Assembly (NCBI RefSeq): GCF_030929505.1
Contig: NZ_JAVFVV010000029.1
Coordinates: forward strand, 1-57,000
Origin: Mesorhizobium sp. LHD-90
GTDB taxonomy: Bacteria > Pseudomonadota > Alphaproteobacteria > Rhizobiales > Rhizobiaceae
Direction of reading: 5' to 3'
DNA: 57,000 nt
Made by a program: the position numbers and the translations under genes. Below, one piece after another: positions 37,116 through 45,473 of the stretch. A model generated the notes under the pieces. It had not been told where the DNA came from, made no database searches, and saw only the letters and a program-made list of their open reading frames with translations. Numbering within the stretch: position 1 is the first letter of the stretch; each line of letters begins with the position of its first letter.

Positions 37116-37231
37116 CCATTTCTCCCGGCCGCCACCCGCCAACACCATGCAATAATATTGCACGCACCCGCAAGTTTTTGACGCCGAATGCGAACGGCGC
37201 CGGGTTAAGAGGTTGGCCGAAGTTTGGAGAC

Positions 37232-38227
37232 ATGGCCATGACGGCGACGGCGCTGTTTTATCGAAAGACCCGCGAAACCCTTGAAATCTATTGGGAACTG
37301 GTGCGCATCATCGTGCCGGTCACGCTGCTCACCCAGGCGCTGGTGGAGTTCGGCGTGATCCGCGCCGTCTCGCCGGTGTTCGCGCCGGTCATGGAACTTT
37401 ACGGGCTGCCGCCGGAGCTTGCCTTCGCCTGGCTGATGGGATTGCTGGTCGGGCTCTGGGGCGCGGTAGCGACCCTTTTCACCCTGGTGCCGGTCTCGGA
37501 ACTGACCGTCGCCGACATGACTGTCTTTTCGGCGCTGCTGCTGGTGGCGCACGCCATCCCCATCGAACAGCGCATCATCCAGAAGGCAGGCCCCGGTTTC
37601 CTGGTCACCGCGGCGGTCCGCATCGGCGGCGGCATGGTCTTTGCTGTCATCCTGCACCAGACCTTTGCCGCGACCGGCTGGCTGGCCGCGCCGCTGGAGC
37701 CGGCCTGGATGCCGATGGGCCAGAGCGCCGGCTGGGGCGAATTCGCGTGGGGTCTGGCGGAAAGCCTGGCCGCCATGCTGGTCATCCTGCTTGCCCTTAG
37801 CTGGACGATGGAGATCCTGAAAATCTCCGGCATCATGGACTGGCTGAACAAGGGCATCGCCCCTCTGTTCCGGCTTGCCGGCATCCGCTCCGAAACCGTG
37901 CCGTTCGCGGCGGTGGGTCTTTTCCTCGGCATTTCTTATGGCGGCGGGCTGCTCATCCGCGAGGCGCGCTCGACGGCCGTCGAACCGCGCCAAATCTTCC
38001 TCGCCTGCGTCTTCATGGGTTTTGCCCACTCGCTGATCGAGGACACGCTGCTCGTCGTTGCCCTCGGCGCCGACTTCACCAGCGTCTTTGTCGGCCGGCT
38101 GATCTTTGCCGTGCTGGCAACCGCCTTGATCGCCAGGACAATCCGCTCTGCCCCTGAACGCGTATTTTTCCGGGCGTTCTTCGACGGAAAAGGTTCGGAG
38201 GCGCTGGGATCGGAAACAAAACCCTGA
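37232..38227 (+). CDS. Gate-domain (nucleoside recognition/YjiH-like) membrane protein
   Basis: A 331-residue protein with about eight or nine membrane helices (e.g. [75 protein letters not shown]). The Gly/Glu-containing ISYGGGLLI and HSLIEDTLL motifs fit the Gate superfamily, relatives of SpmA/SpmB and nucleoside transporters. The substrate is unknown. ATG 37232 has GGAGA directly upstream. Confidence 0.75.
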   Translation: MAMTATALFYRKTRETLEIYWELVRIIVPVTLLTQALVEFGVIRAVSPVFAPVMELYGLPPELAFAWLMGLLVGLWGAVATLFTLVPVSELTVADMTVFSALLLVAHAIPIEQRIIQKAGPGFLVTAAVRIGGGMVFAVILHQTFAATGWLAAPLEPAWMPMGQSAGWGEFAWGLAESLAAMLVILLALSWTMEILKISGIMDWLNKGIAPLFRLAGIRSETVPFAAVGLFLGISYGGGLLIREARSTAVEPRQIFLACVFMGFAHSLIEDTLLVVALGADFTSVFVGRLIFAVLATALIARTIRSAPERVFFRAFFDGKGSEALGSETKP

Positions 38228-38268
38228 TGCCGGGGGGCAATCCCTATACCGCGAATGAATTTCTCTGC

Positions 38269-38556
38269 TCAGTGAAACGTGCGAATGAACAGAAAATGCT
38301 TGTAGAGATGCGCTCCGATATCCTGAAAGTTCTTCAAATCTTGGTCTGCAACATAGGGGGTTCCGAGTTCCGGATCGCCGACATACATCGAATAGCATCC
38401 GTGCTGGCGATCGACCGAAAGCCGGATCGTGTATCGATACTGCGGGAAACGTTCCGACAGATCGGCCCGGATCCGGCCATGCAGAGCCGCGTCCTCGTAC
38501 TCTGATCCCGAGGGCGGCACGATGAAGAGTTCATGGATTTTGTGTGCCACGGTCAT
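38269..38556 (-). CDS. Hypothetical protein, 95 residues
   Basis: A small soluble protein starting MTVAHKIHELFIVPPSGSEYED. It has alternating charged helices and a central RLSVDRQHGCYSMYVGDPELG. I do not recognise a family. It is the last of a run of small minus-strand genes, 12 bp downstream of the DUF6074-like gene, so it is probably cotranscribed with it. The opposite strand has a shorter overlapping frame that looks like a shadow. Confidence 0.55.
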   Translation of the reverse strand: MTVAHKIHELFIVPPSGSEYEDAALHGRIRADLSERFPQYRYTIRLSVDRQHGCYSMYVGDPELGTPYVADQDLKNFQDIGAHLYKHFLFIRTFH

Positions 38557-38568
38557 CGGGTGATGTCC

Positions 38569-38829
38569 TCAGGACAGTCGGGAAAAGACCTCGTCCGCGA
38601 ATTTTCTCAATTCGCTTTCGGTTACCTCACGGGGAACTCCGGCGGCCATCAGGCGCGACCGCATGGTGGCAATGACGAATTTCCAGTAGTGATCGGCGTC
38701 CCGCCCGGATTTTTCCGACAGGGCCTGGGCCGCCTGCAAGATTTCTCCGATACGTTTTCGCGCCGGAAACGGGATCACCAGGCAGCGCCCGCGGGCGCGA
38801 CGGGCGGCTTCGAAATCGTGGAGGGTCAT
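38569..38829 (-). CDS. DUF6074-like small protein
   Basis: An 86-residue protein with the pattern CLVIPFPARKRIGEILQAAQAL, then HYWKFVIATMRSRLMAAGV and a C-terminal ELRKFADEVFSRL. This IPFP-x3-R start and helical remainder match DUF6074 proteins of rhizobia, which have no known activity. It lies in a row of small same-strand genes. Confidence 0.65.
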   Translation of the reverse strand: MTLHDFEAARRARGRCLVIPFPARKRIGEILQAAQALSEKSGRDADHYWKFVIATMRSRLMAAGVPREVTESELRKFADEVFSRLS

Positions 38830-38864
38830 GATCTTTCTACACGATGCGCCGATCCGCGGAGAAG

Positions 38865-39125
38865 TTAAAGGTCCGCGGCGGTCAGCACATAGAGTTGACT
38901 CCGTTTGTTCGAATAGGCCTTCCGCGCCGCGTTCTCGATCGACTTCCTTGCCGCATCGAACGCGGCCAGATACCTCGCCTCGGCGTTCCCTCCGCCATCG
39001 AGCGGCTTCAATGCGTTGGTTTCGACGAAGAACGGGACCTTGAACATCCCATCATAACCCAGGAAATGGACTGCCTGCCTCCCGGCGTCATAGCTTCGGC
39101 TCTGGTTTGGAAAGGCTAGGGTCAT
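38865..39125 (-). CDS. DUF1488-like small protein
   Basis: An 86-residue protein starting MTLAFPNQSRSYDAGRQAVHFLGYDG, with FFVETNALKPLDGG and a C-terminal helix ENAARKAYSNKRSQLYVL. These are features of DUF1488, an alphaproteobacterial family of unknown function. It is followed 35 bp downstream by the DUF6074-like gene. Confidence 0.72.
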   Translation of the reverse strand: MTLAFPNQSRSYDAGRQAVHFLGYDGMFKVPFFVETNALKPLDGGGNAEARYLAAFDAARKSIENAARKAYSNKRSQLYVLTAADL

Positions 39126-39227
39126 GGACGGAATACTCTGGTGCTCCGGTTGACGGCAGATGATTGCGGTTGCCCGCCTGTACGGGATCGCTCATCGATA
39201 CGAGGGAATGCTTCCCCTCGATTGCCG

Positions 39228-39341
39228 TCAGAATGTGATGCTGCTCAAGGCGAGGTACAGAAAGCCGCCGATCACGGAAGCGACCAGCAGTATCAGGATG
39301 ATGGCGGTTGGATCCGCTGCGATCCGTTCAAGCCGCCTCAC
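39228..39341 (-). CDS. Single-helix membrane microprotein, 37 residues
   Basis: GTG start at 39341: (M)RRLERIAADPTAIILILLV... followed by GGFLYLALSSITF, giving one membrane helix with a basic N-terminus. The GTG overlaps the TGA of the upstream 43-codon ORF (GTGA), so it would be translated by coupling. Longer upstream reading in the same frame lacks a ribosome site. No family recognised. Confidence 0.5.
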   Translation of the reverse strand: MRRLERIAADPTAIILILLVASVIGGFLYLALSSITF

Positions 39342-39469
39342 AATGCGATGTCCGCTGCGCGCGCGGTATCGCTCCGTGCTTCGTTGTTCGCGCGCACCTC
39401 GTTGAGGACGCGCGACAACATTGCCATGTTGGAAGAGGTCGGTTGCGGTGTTGGCAAGGCGGAAGACAT
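39338..39469 (-). CDS. Small hydrophilic protein, 43 residues
   Basis: Starts MSSALPTPQPTSSNMAMLSRV and continues as a charged helix ending AADIAL. The start is strongly supported by AAAGGAGG six bases before the ATG, the best Shine-Dalgarno site in this part of the window. It overlaps the following membrane microprotein gene by four bases. Function unknown. Confidence 0.55.
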   Translation of the reverse strand: MSSALPTPQPTSSNMAMLSRVLNEVRANNEARSDTARAADIAL

Positions 39470-39694
39470 GGGTGTCCTCCTTTCCGGCTGGGGCTAGGGC
39501 ACGATAGCCGCCCTCAATCGACAGCGCCCTTGAAAAGGCTGCCAACCCGAAGACCCTAGCAGCAGGCAAGCAGGATAGCGAGGTTAATCGGATTCTTGTC
39601 AAATAAATCCCTGCTTGCCCTATTACCCTGCTACAAGCATTTCTGGGCATTTGCGATCAGGCGAACTTGCCCAGGTCAAGATCGGACAGATTTC

Positions 39695-40057
39695 ATGGAA
39701 ATCCCGGATTGGATTTCGCCGGTGCTCTTCGGCGCCGGCACGGGGGCGCTCGCTTTGTCACTCGTCGGTTTTACTTGGGGCGGCTGGCTCACCGAACGCG
39801 CGGCGCGGCGCATGTCGGACGACGCTGTGCTGTCGGCCGTCGCTCTGAGTCTTCTGCCCTATTGCCTGGAGCGCGCGGAACGCGATCCGAATTCCGCCGC
39901 GATCGTGGCCGATATGAAAATCGCGCGCGCCTTTCAACGGCCGGGTCTCGTCGCCGCCGCCGGATGGGCGACGCCTCTCGGAGAAGACAAGCCCAACCGG
40001 GAACTGGCGCGTGCTTGCGGGATCGCGCTTACCCCGACGGCCCTGCCGGCGCAATGA
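39695..40057 (+). CDS. Conserved rhizobial membrane-anchored protein
   Basis: A 120-residue protein starting MEIPDWISPVLFGAGTGALA. One N-terminal membrane helix (VLFGAGTGALALSLVGFTWGGW) ends in a WGGW-T motif, followed by a helical soluble part (LSLLPYCLERAERDPNSAAI and ATPLGEDKPNRELARACG). Proteins with this architecture are common and uncharacterised in Rhizobiales. Start chosen at ATG 39695, directly before the helix. Confidence 0.68.
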   Translation: MEIPDWISPVLFGAGTGALALSLVGFTWGGWLTERAARRMSDDAVLSAVALSLLPYCLERAERDPNSAAIVADMKIARAFQRPGLVAAAGWATPLGEDKPNRELARACGIALTPTALPAQ

Positions 40058-40124
40058 TCCGGCCTGCGGGCTTGTACTTTCCAGCGTCAGCGCCAGGCAA
40101 GCCGATTACCACGGAGCATCGCCG

Positions 40125-40349
40125 ATGATGAGTTCGACTTTCACCGCGCTTCGAGTGCAAGGCGTGACCGCTCGGTCCTTGCGGGAGGCAACCGCATTGA
40201 ACTTCGACGCTTCGTCATTCCTGCGGCCCAGACCCAGCTATGGTCTTCCCGACAAGGCGACGCAAGACTTCTGGACGGAGATGGTATCGGCCCGACGTGC
40301 CTATCGGGAGAAAACGGGGCACAACATCGAGGACGTGTTGCCGCGATAA
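40125..40349 (+). CDS. Hypothetical protein, 74 residues
   Basis: Starts MMSSTFTALRVQGVTARSLR and is hydrophilic, with no membrane segment, cysteine or known motif. GGAG lies about ten bases before the ATG. It follows the previous small gene by 67 bp on the same strand. Support is limited to size, start context and codon usage, so it may not be expressed. Confidence 0.4.
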   Translation: MMSSTFTALRVQGVTARSLREATALNFDASSFLRPRPSYGLPDKATQDFWTEMVSARRAYREKTGHNIEDVLPR

Positions 40350-40475
40350 AAGTGGCGATCCAACGATCACCATTCGGCGCCGATCCTCGATCACGAAATC
40401 CTGCAGCCCTTGACCCCGCGCCATCCGCCTCTATCCAATCGGCTTGGGGCAAGGATCGGAACAAAGGGCTGGACA

Positions 40476-41087
40476 ATGAAACTTTTCGACGGCGGCCGCG
40501 CGCCGAACCCGCGCCGGGTGCGGGTGTTTCTGGCGGAAAAGGGCATCGAGGTGCCGCTTGTGCCCGTCGACATGGGCGCCATGGGTCACAGGGGCGCGGA
40601 GATCACCGCGAAAAACCCGTTGCAGCGCCTGCCGGTGCTGGAACTCGATGACGGCACCGTGCTGACCGAATCGGTCGCCATCTGCCGCTATTTCGAGGAA
40701 CTGCATCCCGAGCCTGCGCTGTTTGGGCGCGGTGCTCTCGGCAAGGCGCTTGTCGAGATGTGGCAGCGGCGCATCGAGCTCGTCCTTTATGCCGCGGTCG
40801 CCCATGCCTTTCGTCACACGCACCCCGCCATGAAGGAGTGGGAGGTGCCGCAGGTGCCCGAATGGGGCGAGGCCAACCGGCCGAAGGCGATCGAGTTCCT
40901 GCGTATCCTCGACCGGCATCTGCAAGACAACCAATTCGCCGCCGGCGACTTTTTCAGCATTGCCGACATCACCGGCATGATCGCGCTGGACTTCATGAAG
41001 CCGGCGCGCATCACCATCCCGGAGGACTGCCCGTCGGTGCTGCGTTGGTACGCGGCGCTGAAGGCACGGCCGAGTGCGACGGCTTGA
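40476..41087 (+). CDS. Glutathione S-transferase family protein
   Basis: A 203-residue GST. The N-terminal thioredoxin-like domain has PNPRRVRVFLAEKGIEVPLV, then NPLQRLPVLELDDGTVLTES, the glutathione gamma-Glu binding region with cis-Pro and Glu-Ser. The helical C-terminal domain ends with DFFSIADITGMIALDF, carrying the N-capping Asp. The catalytic residue is not clear. The last 14 bp overlap the next gene, so the two are coupled. Confidence 0.88.
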   Translation: MKLFDGGRAPNPRRVRVFLAEKGIEVPLVPVDMGAMGHRGAEITAKNPLQRLPVLELDDGTVLTESVAICRYFEELHPEPALFGRGALGKALVEMWQRRIELVLYAAVAHAFRHTHPAMKEWEVPQVPEWGEANRPKAIEFLRILDRHLQDNQFAAGDFFSIADITGMIALDFMKPARITIPEDCPSVLRWYAALKARPSATA

Positions 41088-41706
41088 CTTGGAAGCACAA
41101 CTGCAAGACCTGACGGCCCGCATCCACGCCTGCCGCATCTGTGTCGAGACGCCTGCCGGCCGGCCGCTGCCGCACGAGCCGCGGCCCGTGCTGACGCCGT
41201 CCTCGACGGCAAAGATCCTGATCGCCGGCCAGGCGCCCGGCACGAAGGTGCATCTGAGCGGAAGGCCGTTCTCGGACAGGTCCGGCGACCGGCTGCGCGA
41301 TTGGCTCGGCGTCGACGACCGGACATTCTACGATGCGGAAAAGATCGCCATCGTCGCGATGGGGTTCTGCTTTCCCGGACAGGACAGACATGGCGGCGAC
41401 CTGCCGCCGCGCAAGGAATGCGCGCCGGCCTGGCGGGCGCCGCTGATGGCGCTGATGCCGCAGGTCGAACTGGTGGTCGCCGTCGGGCTCTACGCGCAGG
41501 CCTGGCATATGGGCGGCGGGAAAGCGCGCTCGCTGACCGAAACGGTGCAAGACTGGCGCGACATTCTTGAAGGATCGAGCGGACCGAAAATCTTTCCGCT
41601 GCCGCACCCGTCTTGGCGAAACACCGGCTGGCTGCGCAAAAATCCGTGGTTCGAGGCTGAATTGCTGCCGCGCCTGCGAGAGGAAATCGCCGCGCGCCTT
41701 ACCTGA
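41074..41706 (+). CDS. Uracil-DNA glycosylase family protein
   Basis: A 210-residue protein of the UDG superfamily. Motif 1 is GQAPGTKVHLSGRPFSDRSGDRL and motif 2 is LPHPSWRN. An N-terminal CRIC replaces the four-Cys iron-sulfur set of family 4 and 5 enzymes, so it is unlikely to hold that cluster. Start GTG 41074 overlaps the GST stop by 14 bp; no closer ATG exists. Activity on uracil is inferred from the family. Confidence 0.8.
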   Translation: MRRLDLEAQLQDLTARIHACRICVETPAGRPLPHEPRPVLTPSSTAKILIAGQAPGTKVHLSGRPFSDRSGDRLRDWLGVDDRTFYDAEKIAIVAMGFCFPGQDRHGGDLPPRKECAPAWRAPLMALMPQVELVVAVGLYAQAWHMGGGKARSLTETVQDWRDILEGSSGPKIFPLPHPSWRNTGWLRKNPWFEAELLPRLREEIAARLT

Positions 41707-41815
41707 CCTCCACGCAAGCTCATGCTCGTGACGATGGCGCCGGAGCGAAAATCTTGCTTGTACGGGTTTCCCGGAATGCTAAGTTGCGCGGAATATTTTT
41801 CTCCCGGAGCCCGTT

Positions 41816-42307
41816 ATGGACCGCCTAGACCGCAAAATCCTTCGCTTGTTGCAGGAGGACGCCACGCTCGCCGTGGCCGACATCGCCAAGAAGGTCGGCC
41901 TGTCGACCACGCCTTGCTGGCGGCGCATCCAGAAGCTCGAGGAGGAAGGCGTCATCCGCAGGCGCGTCGCCATCCTCGATCCGGAAAGGATCAACGCGCG
42001 CGTCACCGTGTTCGTGTCGATCCGCACCAACTCGCACAGCCACGAATGGCTGCGCCGCTTTTCCGAGGTCATCCAGGAGTTCCCGGAAGTCATCGAATTC
42101 TACCGCATGAGCGGCGACATCGACTATCTGCTGCGCGTCGTCGTGCCCGACATCGCCGCCTACGATGCCTTCTACAAGCGGCTCATCGCCAAGATCGAGA
42201 TCCGCGACGTGTCGTCGTCCTTCGCCATGGAGCAGATAAAATACACGACCGAACTGCCGCTCGACTACATGATGCTGGAGAAGGAATCCGGCTCCAACGC
42301 CGCCTGA
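41816..42307 (+). CDS. Lrp/AsnC family transcriptional regulator (second)
   Basis: A 163-residue regulator: MDRLDRKILRLLQEDATLAVADIAKKVGLSTTPCWRRIQKLEEEGVI is the helix-turn-helix. VIEFYRMSGDIDYLLRVVV is the RAM-domain effector segment, and SSFAMEQIKYTTELPL is the typical C-terminal strand. The 'TTPCWRRI' recognition helix matches the Lrp subgroup near Lrp/BkdR. No adjacent target gene is obvious. Confidence 0.9.
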   Translation: MDRLDRKILRLLQEDATLAVADIAKKVGLSTTPCWRRIQKLEEEGVIRRRVAILDPERINARVTVFVSIRTNSHSHEWLRRFSEVIQEFPEVIEFYRMSGDIDYLLRVVVPDIAAYDAFYKRLIAKIEIRDVSSSFAMEQIKYTTELPLDYMMLEKESGSNAA

Positions 42308-42711
42308 CCAGCCCGGACGGGCGCCACCTGCCAAAATATCTCCGCGGATTGGATTTGGGCCGCGGGGCGGCGCCGTCGCGTTGATTGCCGGGGCCAACCA
42401 AAAGGCGACTGGGTTCACTTCGTCGAGCGGGGCGAGTGTCGGGAACGGGAACCGGCAAGAAGGTCATTTGCGTTCCTGCTGAAGCCAGACGGTCAGAAGA
42501 GCGATGGAAAGCAGGCTTTTTGAACCCCGCCATGAAGCCCGTCGGCGGTTCCGCAAGCTGCCATTCCACATAACGTGTTGCAAATAAACGATCTTCCGGA
42601 CTTCATTCGAAATGATGCGGCGTGCCGGCTAGGCTTAACCCATTGATCGCAAAGACCCGCCGGTGAAGCCCGAGCGGTGTTGTGTCAGCAGCATAGGCAC
42701 GCAGAAGCTCC
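42308..42711. other. 404-bp region without a supported gene
   Basis: Between the second Lrp gene and the AlkD-like gene. A plus-strand frame of 62 codons at 42385 has no ribosome site or recognisable sequence. A weak GCCCGGACGGGC hairpin follows the Lrp stop, without a T-run. The right half (about 42575-42650) is AT-richer. Nothing else was seen. Confidence 0.4.
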
Positions 42712-43425
42712 TCAGGTGGTCGGCTTCGCCTTGGCCTTGATCCGCTCGACTGTCTTTGCCGCCGTCAGTTCGCGGACCGCGTCCTTGCCGATCCAGCGTG
42801 CCGTCTTATCCGAGGATGCGGCAAGCTTTTCTGCCAGCGCAAGTGCTTGTGAATGCAACACAATCGAGCGTTTTCCGATGGTCCGCAATGCCCAGTTCAC
42901 CGCCTTTTTCACAAAATTGCGGCCGTCGGTCGAATGCCTTTCGACCAGCGATAGGTAAGCTGCAAAGGTCGCATCGGGCTCCTTCTTGCGGTGCACCGTC
43001 GCCCAGCACAGCATGGCGAAAGCCGTACGCCGTACAAACTCCCGCTCGTCTTCCGCAAACTCCTCGATCAGGCTCCGCCAATGATCGGTATCGACGAACA
43101 GGTCGGAGACGCCGTCAACGATATCCCACGAATCGAAGGACGCAGCCCAAGCCCTTGCATCGGCTGCGGAAAAGCGCTTCGGGTCGGCGGTGACGGAAGC
43201 GATGAACTGCGCCTCCATGATGCCGCTTTGCCACAATTCGAAGGCGCGTTCGTGGTTGCGTTTGATCTTTTTGGCGATCTGCCGCTGCACGCCGTGCGAA
43301 ATGCCCAGCGCCCGGTCTATTCTGATCCCGTAGCGCTGCATCCCCTTTCGGTTGTCTTCCGAACCGATCGAGTGCAGATGAGCGATGATTTCTGTCGCGG
43401 ACCAGTCCGGCCTAGGTTCTTTCAA
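42712..43425 (-). CDS. AlkD-like DNA alkylation repair protein
   Basis: A 237-residue all-helical HEAT-repeat protein. IMEAQFIASVTADPKRFSAADARAW, FDSWDIVDGVSDLF and FVKKAVNWALRTIGKRS are typical of AlkD/AlkC glycosylases that remove N3- and N7-alkylpurines. The start is taken as TTG 43425 (MKEPRPDWSATEIIAHL), which overlaps the stop of the preceding gene (TTGA). There is no ATG before the domain. Confidence 0.83.
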   Translation of the reverse strand: MKEPRPDWSATEIIAHLHSIGSEDNRKGMQRYGIRIDRALGISHGVQRQIAKKIKRNHERAFELWQSGIMEAQFIASVTADPKRFSAADARAWAASFDSWDIVDGVSDLFVDTDHWRSLIEEFAEDEREFVRRTAFAMLCWATVHRKKEPDATFAAYLSLVERHSTDGRNFVKKAVNWALRTIGKRSIVLHSQALALAEKLAASSDKTARWIGKDAVRELTAAKTVERIKAKAKPTT

Positions 43426-43724
43426 ATGATCTTGACTCCGGAGTCTGGCCGCTTCGCCTCCGCTTCGGCCCAATTCCAAAGATGCTCATGCAACTCACTG
43501 GTTTCCTTTACCATTTCCTCACCCCATGCGGGACTCAGAAATGAGATGCTCTTGGCCTCCCGGCCGTCGAGTTGATAGAAGCGCATGAGAAGCAGCATCG
43601 TTTCTCCCATGCCGTAGCCTAGATCTCTGCACTGGTAGACGAAAGTCTCGGGGTTCACGCGTCGGCTGAGAAGGCGAAGCCGAATTCCCCTGGCGATCGT
43701 GAGCAGCAGCGAGTAAGCGCTCAA
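43422..43724 (-). CDS. Hypothetical protein, 100 residues
   Basis: TTG start at 43724, one base after the stop of the dehydrogenase gene: (M)SAYSLLLTIARGIRLRLLSRR. Its central part GYGMGETMLLLMRFYQLDGREAK is helical; the C-terminus is acidic. No family recognised. The tight spacing on both sides places it in the operon between the dehydrogenase and the AlkD-like gene. Confidence 0.55.
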   Translation of the reverse strand: MSAYSLLLTIARGIRLRLLSRRVNPETFVYQCRDLGYGMGETMLLLMRFYQLDGREAKSISFLSPAWGEEMVKETSELHEHLWNWAEAEAKRPDSGVKII

Positions 43725-43725
43725 G

Positions 43726-44595
43726 TCATTTCTCTAGCCGCGCCAGCAGCGACGAAGTATCCCAGCGCCGGCCGCCCATCTGCTGGATTTCCTTGTAGAA
43801 CTGGTCGACCAGCGCGGTCACCGGCAGTTTTGCGCCGTTGCGATCGGCTTCCTCAAGGCAGATATTAAGATCCTTGCGCATCCAGTCGACCGCAAAGCCG
43901 AAATCGTATTTGCCGGCATTCATCGTCTTGTGCCGGTTTTCCATCTGCCAGGAGCCGGCCGCACCCTTGGAAATCACCTCGACGACCTTTTCGACATCCA
44001 GCCCCGCCTTCTTTCCGAAATGGATGCCCTCGGCCAGCCCCTGCACCAGACCGGCGATGCAGATCTGGTTGATCATCTTGGTCAGTTGTCCGGCGCCGGA
44101 CGGTCCCATCAGCCCGACCATGCGGGCGTAAGAATCGATCACCGGTTTTGCCCGGTCGAAATCGGCCTCTTGGCCGCCGACCATCACCGTCAGCACGCCG
44201 TTTTCCGCGCCGGCCTGGCCGCCGGAGACCGGCGCGTCGAGGAACGAAAAGCCGCGTTCCGCCGCCTTTTCCGCAAGTTCCCGGGCGACTTCGGCTGAGG
44301 CTGTGGTGTTGTCGATGAAGATTGCCCCCTTCTTCATCGCTCCGAAGGCACCGTTCTCGCCGGTTGTCACGGCGCGCAAATCGTCGTCATTGCCGACGCA
44401 GGCGAAGACGAAATCCTTGTTTTCCGAGGCTTTTTCCGGCGTCGGCGCGCTTTTGCCGCCGTGCTCGGCGACCCATTTTTCGGCCCGCGCGGCGGTACGG
44501 TTGTAGACGGTCACGTCATGGCCGCCCTTGTTCTTGAGATGCCCGGCCATAGGAAAACCCATGACGCCCAGACCGAGGAATGCGACTGACGCCAT
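43726..44595 (-). CDS. Beta-hydroxyacid dehydrogenase (3-hydroxyisobutyrate dehydrogenase family)
   Basis: A 289-residue NAD(P)-dependent enzyme. The dinucleotide-binding GLGVMGFPMAGHL is at the N-terminus. FLDAPVSGGQAGAENG is the substrate-binding loop, and GSGATGQ-like GPSGAGQLTKMINQ carries the catalytic Lys. The C-terminal KDLNICLEEA segment completes the fold. The substrate could be 3-hydroxyisobutyrate, tartronate semialdehyde or a related acid. It lies 50 bp after the ABC permease gene, suggesting it acts on what the transporter imports. Confidence 0.85.
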   Translation of the reverse strand: MASVAFLGLGVMGFPMAGHLKNKGGHDVTVYNRTAARAEKWVAEHGGKSAPTPEKASENKDFVFACVGNDDDLRAVTTGENGAFGAMKKGAIFIDNTTASAEVARELAEKAAERGFSFLDAPVSGGQAGAENGVLTVMVGGQEADFDRAKPVIDSYARMVGLMGPSGAGQLTKMINQICIAGLVQGLAEGIHFGKKAGLDVEKVVEVISKGAAGSWQMENRHKTMNAGKYDFGFAVDWMRKDLNICLEEADRNGAKLPVTALVDQFYKEIQQMGGRRWDTSSLLARLEK

Positions 44596-44645
44596 GGTGC
44601 GATCCTTTCGAACGGGTGATTGCCCGGGCCGGCGTGACGGTGTGC

Positions 44646-45473
44646 TCAGCGCCGCAGGTGTCGTGTAATCAGCCGTTCGAACCAGTCAATAGCGTTGCGC
44701 AGGGTTTCGACAAGGGCCAGATAGATGATTGCCGCCCAGATATAGGCCTGGAAATCGAAGCTGCGCGAATAGGCGAGCCGGGTCGCGCCCATCAGGTCCG
44801 CCACGGTCACCAGCGCTACCACGGCCGAGCCCTTGACCATCAGGATGATCTCGTTGCCATAGGGGCGCAGCGCCACGATCAGGGCCTGCGGCAGGATAAC
44901 CTTCCAAAGTGTCTGCAGCTTGTGGAGGCCGAGCGAGGCGGCTCCCTCCCATTGGCCGCGTGGCACGCTGCGGATCGCGCCGCGAAGGATTTCAGCCTGA
45001 TAGGCGGCGGTGTTCAAGGAAAAGGCGAGGATGGCGCAGTACCAGGCTTCGCGAAAAAAGGTCCACAGGCCAACCGCTTCCAACTGCGGCTTGAACGAGC
45101 CGATGCCGTAATAGATCAGGAACGTCTGTGCGAGCAGCGGTGTGCCGCGGAAGAAATAGACATAGCCGTAGCCGATGGCCGCAAGCACGTTGTTCTTCGA
45201 CATGCGCGCATAGGTGATCGGTAACGACAGGATGGCGCCGAGGAGGATCGAGATTACCACCAGCGACAGCGTCACCTTGAGGCCGGCAATGTAGGTCGGA
45301 ATGTATTTTTCGAACCATGTGAGGTTCCAGACGGCGGCCAGATAACCGACGAGGCCGATGCCGGCCAGAATCCACAGACCGGTCAGCACGTGCCCGACGA
45401 TGCGCTCGCGCGGCCAGCCGCGCGGCGGGTTGGGCGGGGCAAGTTCGATTGCCGTCTGGCCGGTGGCGTTCAT
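44646..45473 (-). CDS. Polar amino-acid ABC transporter permease (second subunit)
   Basis: A 275-residue permease of the HisM/ArtM type with five or six helices. The cytoplasmic loop AYQAEILRGAIRSVPRGQWEGAASLGLHKLQTLWKVILPQAL is the EAA motif that contacts the ATPase. ATG 45473 overlaps the stop of the first permease gene (ATGA). The cytoplasmic N-terminus is Pro-rich. No ATPase gene follows. Confidence 0.9.
   Translation of the reverse strand: MNATGQTAIELAPPNPPRGWPRERIVGHVLTGLWILAGIGLVGYLAAVWNLTWFEKYIPTYIAGLKVTLSLVVISILLGAILSLPITYARMSKNNVLAAIGYGYVYFFRGTPLLAQTFLIYYGIGSFKPQLEAVGLWTFFREAWYCAILAFSLNTAAYQAEILRGAIRSVPRGQWEGAASLGLHKLQTLWKVILPQALIVALRPYGNEIILMVKGSAVVALVTVADLMGATRLAYSRSFDFQAYIWAAIIYLALVETLRNAIDWFERLITRHLRR

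Noticed and set aside
42385-42573. 62-codon plus-strand ORF after the second Lrp gene
   Set aside because: No ribosome site, no recognisable sequence and arginine-rich shadow-like composition.
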